Shown here one piece after another: positions 21,679-26,808 of a stretch of 26,808 bases of DNA. The stretch lies in the NCBI GenBank assembly GCA_964418595.1, contig CAYQMF010000092.1, positions 1 to 26,808 on the forward strand, read 5' to 3'. This DNA comes from CAYQMF01 sp964418595 (GTDB lineage: Bacteria; Planctomycetota; UBA1135; UBA2386). The position numbers and the translations under genes were made by a program. How positions within the stretch are numbered: the stretch's first letter is position 1; each line of letters begins with the position of its first letter. Below the pieces are notes generated by a model. The model had not been told where the DNA came from. It did no database searches and saw nothing but the letters and a program-made list of their open reading frames with translations.

Positions 21679-24600
21679 CCCTCGACGCCCTCGTCGACGC
21701 CTTCGCCGAACTGCCCCCGACGCGCGCGCTGCACGAGGCGCTGCGCGCGCGGCAGCATCGCGCTGCCGGCGGCCTGTGGGGTGCGAGCGGCGCGCTGCTG
21801 GTGGCAGCTCTGCGCCGGTCGGACCCGGGCGCGCCCATGCTCGTGGTCACCGCCGAGGACGACGACGGCGCTGCCCTGACCGCCGACCTCGTGACCTTCC
21901 AATGCGCGTCCTGCGAGCCACTGGTCTCGCTGGTGCACGACGCGGACGGCGAGGCCGACGCCCGGGCATTGAGCAGCCGCCTGCAGACGCTGCGCCAGGT
22001 GGCGGCCCGACGCCGCGGCGGCGCGCCGGGCGTGATCCTCGCGTGCAGCATCGCTGCCCTCCTGCAGCCCGCGCCCGACCCGCGGCAGCTCGGCAAGAAG
22101 ACGTTCGTCGTGCGAACCGGCGATCGCGTCGTGCTCGACGATCTGTTGGCGCGAGCGACTGCTGCCGGTCTGCGGCGCGTGCCGGTGGTGCTCGGCCCGG
22201 GCGAGGTCAGCCACCGCGGCGACGTGCTCGATGTGTTTGCGCTGGGCCAGGCGCACGCGCTGCGCCTCGAACTGCTCGACGATGACGTCGAGTCGATCCG
22301 CGTGTTCGATCCGGCCACGCAGCGCTCGCTCGACACCGTCGCGCAAGCGGAGATCCAGTTCGAAGGTGCGCCGGAGGAGGCCATGCGCGCCGACGTCCTC
22401 GATCACCTGCTCGACCGGGATCTGATCGTCGTGCACCACGAACCGCAGAAGATCGACGACGCGCGGCGGATCCTGCTCGCCACAGGGGGCGAGTTGCAGC
22501 GCGCGTTCGAGCGCTTCGAGCGCGCCACCACCGCGCTCGCGCACCTGACGGTGTCGGCCCTCCCGGCCCAGGACATCGATTTCAAGGTACTCGCCGCGGG
22601 AAGCGCGATCGGTGCCGGCGAGGTCGACCCGCACGGCCGCTTCCGTGCGTTGCGCGGCGGCAAGGGCCGCGTGTGCATCGTGTGTCCGTCGCCGAGCGAG
22701 GAGCAGCGGCTGCGCGAGATCTTCGCCCACAAGCACGTCGACACCGTCGCGGAGCGCGTCGACCTCGCCCAGGGCATGCTGAGCCGTGGCTTCCGGGTGC
22801 GCGAGCTGCAGTGGACGGTGCTCTCGCACGCCGAGTTCGCCGGTGTGCCGGCGACCGTGCGCAAGCCGGCGCGGCCGGTCGCGCCGAGCCAGGCGATCCA
22901 GAGCTTCTTCGAGCTGGGGCCCGGCGACCTCGTCGTGCACGCTGCGCACGGCATCGCGCGCTTCGAGGGCATCGAGCGCGTCGAGCGCGGTCCCGACGCC
23001 GCGGAGGACCACCTGCGCCTGTGGTTCCGCGACGACGTGCTCCTGCTCGTGCCGGCGTCGAAGATCCACCTCGTCCAGAAGTACGTCGGCGCCGGCCTCG
23101 CGGCGCCGCCGCTGGATCGGCTGGGCGGCAAGGGCTTCCAGAGGCGCAAGGAGGAGGTGCAGCGCGCTCTCTTCGACATCGCCGCCGAGCTGCTCGAGGT
23201 GCAGGCGCAGCGCGAAGCGATCCGGCGCGACCCGTATCCGCGCGACGCGCTCGAAGACGACCTGCTGGACGGCTTCCCGTTCGAGGACACCCCCGACCAG
23301 CGGCGCTCGTGGGCCGAGATCCGCACCGACCTCGAGAGCCCGCGCCCGATGGACCGCCTGCTGTGCGGCGACGTCGGCTTCGGCAAGACCGAGGTCGCCC
23401 TGCGCGCCGCGTTCAAGGTCGCGATCCGCGGCCGGCAGGTCGCGGTGCTCGTGCCGACGACGGTGCTGGCCGAACAGCACGGCGAGACCTTCACGCGCCG
23501 GTTCACGCCGCACGGCCTGCGCGTCGAGGTGCTGTCGCGCTTCACGCACGGCAAGTCGACCAAGGCGCTGCTATTGGCGATCGATGCCGGCGCCGTCGAC
23601 GTGGTCGTCGGCACGCACCGCATCCTCGGCAGCGATGTCGCCTTCCACGACCTCGGCCTGCTCGTGATCGACGAGGAGCAGCGCTTCGGCGTGCGGCAGA
23701 AGGAACAGTTCAAGCGGCTGCGCGTGGCGGTCGACGTGCTCACGCTCAGCGCCACGCCGATCCCGCGCACCCTGCACGGCGCACTCGTCGGCGTGCGGCA
23801 GATCAGCACCCTCGACACCCCGCCGCCCGGACGGCAGGACGTGGAGACGCGGGTCGCGAATCGGACCCCCGAACTCATCCAGCACGCCGTGGCCCGCGAG
23901 CTGAGCCGCGGCGGGCAGGTGTTCTTCTTGCACAACCGCATCGAGGCGCTCGAACGCCTCGCGGCGTTGGTGCGGACGCTGGTGCCACACGCGCGCGTCG
24001 AAATCGGCCACGGCCAGATGTCCGAGCGCGACAGGGAGCGCGCCGTGCGCGGCTTCGTGCACGGCGACTTCGACGTGCTGGTGTGCACGAGCATCGTCGA
24101 AAACGGCCTCGACATCCCGCGCGCCAACACCATCCTCATCGACGACGCGGCGCTGTTCGGCATGGCGGAGCTGCACCAGCTCCGCGGTCGCGTCGGCCGC
24201 AGCTCCGTGCAGGCGCACTGCTACCTGCTGATGGACCCGCTCGAGCCGCCGCCGGAACCCGCGCGCCGCCGGCTGCGCGCCGTCGAGGAGCTGTCGCACC
24301 TTGGCGCCGGCTTCGTGATCGCGATGAAGGACCTCGAGATCCGCGGCGCCGGCAATCTGCTCGGGCCGCAGCAGTCGGGGCACATCGCGGCGGTCGGCTA
24401 CGACATGTACGCGCAGCTCCTGCAGCACGCCGCGGAGGTCGCGCGACGCGGGCCGACGGGCGCATCGCCGACGCCCGAACCCGAACTCCCGGCCGTGGTC
24501 GAGGTCGACGTCGACCTCCGGCTCAACGCCTTCCTGCCCGACGACTTCGTACGCGACCCGCGCGCCCGCCTCGAACTGCTCCGCGAGATGGACGGCGCGA

Positions 24601-24944
24601 TCGACGTGACCGCGGAGGCCGAGCTGCGGCGCGCGCTCCTCGATCGGTTCGGCCGCCTGCCCAGGCCCGTCGACAACCTGCTGCGCGTGTTCCTGGTGAA
24701 GCACCTGCTCGCACCGCTCGGGGTCCGCTCCGTGCAACTCGTCGAAGACCGGCTCGTCGTCCGCCACGTCCCGGGCCAGCAGCTGGCCGCCGGCGCCTGG
24801 CTCGACGCGTTCGCCGACGTGCGCCCCATCGATGCTGCGCGGACGCACCTCATCCTGCCGCGCCGCCGCGGCAGGCTCACGGGCCAACCCTGGACCGGAG
24901 AACAGGTGCTCGACCTGCTGCAGGGCGCGCTCGTGGGCGCCTGA
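21675..24944 (+). CDS. mfd: Transcription-repair coupling factor Mfd
   Basis: This 1089-residue ATP-dependent translocase removes stalled RNA polymerase from DNA damage and recruits UvrA. An N-terminal UvrB-like region comes first. An RNA-polymerase-interacting CarD-like domain follows around 410-475 (FFELGPGDLVVHAAHGIARF). The RecG-like motor has Walker A GDVGFGKT (565-572), the Walker B box DEEQRFG (666-672), TLSATPIPRTLHGAL and the motif VI region LRGRVGRS. The C-terminal TRCF domain closes the protein. Length is normal for the family. The start is TTG at 21675, overlapping the rnc stop as TTGA, with AGGAG 10 bases upstream; no ATG or GTG lies near the expected N-terminus. Confidence 0.96.
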   Translation: MTLDALVDAFAELPPTRALHEALRARQHRAAGGLWGASGALLVAALRRSDPGAPMLVVTAEDDDGAALTADLVTFQCASCEPLVSLVHDADGEADARALSSRLQTLRQVAARRRGGAPGVILACSIAALLQPAPDPRQLGKKTFVVRTGDRVVLDDLLARATAAGLRRVPVVLGPGEVSHRGDVLDVFALGQAHALRLELLDDDVESIRVFDPATQRSLDTVAQAEIQFEGAPEEAMRADVLDHLLDRDLIVVHHEPQKIDDARRILLATGGELQRAFERFERATTALAHLTVSALPAQDIDFKVLAAGSAIGAGEVDPHGRFRALRGGKGRVCIVCPSPSEEQRLREIFAHKHVDTVAERVDLAQGMLSRGFRVRELQWTVLSHAEFAGVPATVRKPARPVAPSQAIQSFFELGPGDLVVHAAHGIARFEGIERVERGPDAAEDHLRLWFRDDVLLLVPASKIHLVQKYVGAGLAAPPLDRLGGKGFQRRKEEVQRALFDIAAELLEVQAQREAIRRDPYPRDALEDDLLDGFPFEDTPDQRRSWAEIRTDLESPRPMDRLLCGDVGFGKTEVALRAAFKVAIRGRQVAVLVPTTVLAEQHGETFTRRFTPHGLRVEVLSRFTHGKSTKALLLAIDAGAVDVVVGTHRILGSDVAFHDLGLLVIDEEQRFGVRQKEQFKRLRVAVDVLTLSATPIPRTLHGALVGVRQISTLDTPPPGRQDVETRVANRTPELIQHAVARELSRGGQVFFLHNRIEALERLAALVRTLVPHARVEIGHGQMSERDRERAVRGFVHGDFDVLVCTSIVENGLDIPRANTILIDDAALFGMAELHQLRGRVGRSSVQAHCYLLMDPLEPPPEPARRRLRAVEELSHLGAGFVIAMKDLEIRGAGNLLGPQQSGHIAAVGYDMYAQLLQHAAEVARRGPTGASPTPEPELPAVVEVDVDLRLNAFLPDDFVRDPRARLELLREMDGAIDVTAEAELRRALLDRFGRLPRPVDNLLRVFLVKHLLAPLGVRSVQLVEDRLVVRHVPGQQLAAGAWLDAFADVRPIDAARTHLILPRRRGRLTGQPWTGEQVLDLLQGALVGA

Positions 24945-24995
24945 CCAGCGGATCCGACGCGCCAGTTCTCGCGAGGCGCACGCGCGCCGGCGGCG

Positions 24996-25001
24996 TAGCA
25001 T
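24996..25001 (+). promoter_or_regulatory. -10-like element before the foldase gene
   Basis: CGTAGCATCG contains TAGCAT (4 of 6 matches to TATAAT) and ends 7 bases before the ATG at 25009. No Shine-Dalgarno sequence is present, so a leaderless transcript is plausible. Confidence 0.3.
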
Positions 25002-25008
25002 CGCCGCC

Positions 25009-26031
25009 ATGCGCTGGCTCGCCACGCTCATGCTCACCGCGATCACGGCCGGCCAGGAGCAGAAGCCCCCGGCTCCACCGCCAGCCGACGCGCCGCCGCG
25101 CCTCTACGACTTCGTGGTGGCGATGGTCGGCGACAAGGCGATCCTCGCGAGCCAGGTCACGGAGGTCTGGCGCGCGCGCGTGCAGAGCATGCCGAACACC
25201 GAACCTCCCTCGCGGCAGGCGCTGCTGTGGTACGAGACCGTGGAGCAGTTCGTGTCGCTCGAGATGCAGGCACAGAGCGCACGCCTGATGGGTCGCTCGC
25301 CCGACGAAGTCGAAGCGCAGGTCGAACGCCTCGTGCAGGACGAGATGCGCCGCCGCGCCGAGGAGAGCGGCGGGCTCAACGAGTACGTGCGCCGGATGGG
25401 CGCGATCGGTCAGAGCATGAACTCCGTGGTCGAGGACACCCGCACCCAGATCCTGTACTCGATGGCCCACTACCAGGGCATCCTGCGCGACCTGCAGGAC
25501 CAGTACGCCTTGCTCGCCACCCCCAAGGAGATGCGCGAGCGCTTCCTGCAGAACCCCAAGCGCTTCGAGGTGGCGGGACAGGCTCGCGTCGCGGCGCGCC
25601 GGGTAGGGCTCCAGCCCGACCGCGCCGCCGCGACCGCGGAGGCGGAGCGCGTCCGCGCCGCGTGGCTCGCCCTGCCCAAGCCGCTCACCACCGCCGGGAT
25701 GGAAGCTGCCGGCGCCCAGGTCCTCGACGTGTCGTTCCTCGACCCCGCGTCGGTGCTGATCGACTTCGCCACCACCGGAGAGGTCGGCGACGTGGCCGAG
25801 CCGCGGGCGGAGGGCGCGTTCCTGTGGGTCCTGGCCCTCGTCGAACGCACGCCTTCCCGCGCCGGTCGCTTCGAGGATCCCCAGGTCCAGACCCAGCTCC
25901 GGGAAGAGATCGCGCGGCAGCGCCGCCAGGAGGTCTACACCGGGCTGTTCCAGGAGCAGCGGATCGGGGTGGACCGCTACCCCTGGGGCGACCCCCCCCT
26001 GATGGAAGGGGCCGGTCGCCCGCGGCGGTAG
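25009..26031 (+). CDS. SurA/PpiC-like periplasmic chaperone or peptidyl-prolyl isomerase
   Basis: This 340-residue protein has a short N-terminal signal peptide (MRWLATLMLTAITAG, then a Pro/Ala-rich linker). A SurA-type N-terminal domain follows (about 38-190): YDFVVAMVGDKAILASQVTE is the usual opening of the family, and a long helical segment comes after it. The region about 195-305 has the layout of a diverged parvulin domain (pairs of strands and the GEVGDVAEPRAEGAFLWVL segment, compare G-x-hydrophobic-G in PpiC), but the catalytic pattern is weak. It may act mainly as a chaperone for outer-membrane or secreted proteins. It starts 64 bases after mfd, with its own -10-like element. Confidence 0.75.
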   Translation: MRWLATLMLTAITAGQEQKPPAPPPADAPPRLYDFVVAMVGDKAILASQVTEVWRARVQSMPNTEPPSRQALLWYETVEQFVSLEMQAQSARLMGRSPDEVEAQVERLVQDEMRRRAEESGGLNEYVRRMGAIGQSMNSVVEDTRTQILYSMAHYQGILRDLQDQYALLATPKEMRERFLQNPKRFEVAGQARVAARRVGLQPDRAAATAEAERVRAAWLALPKPLTTAGMEAAGAQVLDVSFLDPASVLIDFATTGEVGDVAEPRAEGAFLWVLALVERTPSRAGRFEDPQVQTQLREEIARQRRQEVYTGLFQEQRIGVDRYPWGDPPLMEGAGRPRR

Positions 26032-26046
26032 GGCCAGCGGTAGGGC
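26025..26046 (+). repeat. 10-bp tandem direct repeat across the foldase stop codon
   Basis: GCGGTAGGGC occurs at 26025-26034 and again at 26037-26046, separated by 2 bases. The first copy contains the TAG stop, and the second would give a further TAG. It is probably a slippage duplication with no evident function. Confidence 0.5.
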
Positions 26047-26263
26047 ACGCCGCGCTTCCTAAGGACCGCTCGCAGCGCTAACTTCTAACGCCTTGCCTCC
26101 TCTGCGCTGAACCTCCGCGGGCCTCGCCCGTTCGTCCCAGCACCCGACCCGTCCCGGGGATCTGGCGACGGAACCCGCCGCCGGAGCAGCCGGTGACGGC
26201 GTCGACAGCCTCGCCCGCGGAGCCTCGTTCAACCAGCGACTCTCGTTCACCCAGCCTGGAACC

Positions 26264-26808
26264 ATGGACCCGACCAAGATTCATCTCGAGCACGCCCACC
26301 GCAACCCGCTCCTCGACAACGACGAGTCGTTCCAGGACATCATGGCCGGGCAGCTCGCCCGCGCGCCGTGGCTCCTCCTGTCGATCGTGATCCACGTCGC
26401 CGTCATCGGCCTGCTCTGGCTGATCCCGTCGGAGGGCGGACCCGGCGACCAGACCGCGGCGACGATGCAGATCAAGCAGAAGGAAGACGACATCGAGGAG
26501 GAGCCGCCGCCGGAGGAGAAGCCGGTCGAAGAGAAGCCGGTGGAGGAGCCGACACTGCAGGACGCGGAGGTCGTGCCCACGGAGGTCGCCGAGACCGAGT
26601 CCTTCGACGACACGTCCGACTCCGTCGAATCGGCGTTCGACAGCAACGCCTGGAACACCGCGGTCGGCCTGGGTGGCGGCGCGGCGGGCAAGTTCGGCGG
26701 GCGCGCCGGCGGCCGCGGCCGACTCGGCGGGCGCGGCGGACGCCTGACGGCGCAGGCCATCGACGCCGGCCTGCAGTGGCTGAAGAACCACCAGGACGAG
26801 GACGGCAA
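26264..26808 (+). CDS. TonB-like membrane protein leading into prenyltransferase/squalene-cyclase repeats (partial, C-terminus beyond right edge)
   Basis: The frame from ATG 26264 is open for 181 codons to the window end. The N-terminus is cytoplasmic (1-35), followed by one membrane helix (about 36-54). An acidic Glu/Pro linker (about 75-100, repeats of EEKPVEE) comes next, as in TonB/TolA-type proteins, then a Gly/Arg-rich stretch (135-160). The last residues, AIDAGLQWLKNHQDEDG, are the start of a prenyltransferase/squalene-cyclase-type alpha/alpha repeat. This combination is familiar from planctomycete genomes, where such genes often lie near TolQ/ExbB-like genes; the function is unknown. 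The 232 bases between the foldase stop and this start show no gene. No good ribosome-binding site precedes the ATG. Confidence 0.75.
   Translation, partial: MDPTKIHLEHAHRNPLLDNDESFQDIMAGQLARAPWLLLSIVIHVAVIGLLWLIPSEGGPGDQTAATMQIKQKEDDIEEEPPPEEKPVEEKPVEEPTLQDAEVVPTEVAETESFDDTSDSVESAFDSNAWNTAVGLGGGAAGKFGGRAGGRGRLGGRGGRLTAQAIDAGLQWLKNHQDEDG

Noticed and set aside
1..26808. tRNA, rRNA, CRISPR arrays and insertion sequences
   Set aside because: None of the intergenic stretches shows a cloverleaf, rRNA core sequence, spaced direct repeats or a transposase; in particular no tRNA-Sec gene accompanies the formate dehydrogenase.

Overview
This is a GC-rich (roughly 70% by eye), densely coded bacterial window. 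It most resembles the high-GC Planctomycetota. The reasons are a secreted CHRD-domain protein with a C-terminal tail common in secreted proteins of that phylum, a TonB-like protein leading into prenyltransferase/squalene-cyclase-type repeats, and very low use of Shine-Dalgarno sites. The phylum is an inference; there is no rRNA or other marker here to fix it. No tRNA, rRNA, CRISPR array or insertion sequence was seen.

Region 1 (1-10364, minus strand) is one tightly packed operon for a type II secretion / type IV pilus-like machine. In transcription order it runs: large pilin-like protein, GspG-like pseudopilin, minor pseudopilin, GspL (PilM/PilN-like), GspM/PilO-like protein, a GspE ATPase with an extra N-terminal PilZ domain, GspF, a secretin with a long Gly/Tyr-rich insert, and a lipoprotein cut by the left edge. 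Most junctions are 4-base ATGA or GTGA stop/start overlaps or gaps of a few bases. No GspC, GspK or prepilin peptidase is present.

Region 2 (10365-13450) holds the control of that machine. A sigma-54 promoter reads into the pilin operon. Two copies of the palindrome TGGAC-N7-GTCCA lie 31 bp apart about 180-210 bp upstream. The divergent neighbours are a histidine kinase and an NtrC-family sigma-54 activator carrying GAFTGA, the natural candidate to bind those palindromes.

Region 3 (13469-18849) has a membrane-anchored SGNH hydrolase-like protein, divergent from a complete selenocysteine-containing formate dehydrogenase. The in-frame TGA at 15778-15780 is followed directly by a SECIS-like hairpin, so two apparent reading frames are one 924-residue protein. 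A MATE exporter is convergent with it.

Region 4 (18917-20866) has the secreted CHRD protein, a decayed gene fragment with one frameshift, and an alpha/beta-hydrolase-fold protein whose nucleophile Ser is replaced by Ala.

Region 5 (20917-26808, plus strand) is a housekeeping and envelope run: RNase III, the transcription-repair coupling factor Mfd (TTG start overlapping the rnc stop), a SurA/PpiC-like periplasmic foldase, and the start of the TonB-like/prenyltransferase-repeat protein, cut by the right edge.

Several genes have a -10-like element (GCTANNCTC or GTAGCATC) only about 6-10 bases before the start codon, which suggests leaderless or nearly leaderless mRNAs.
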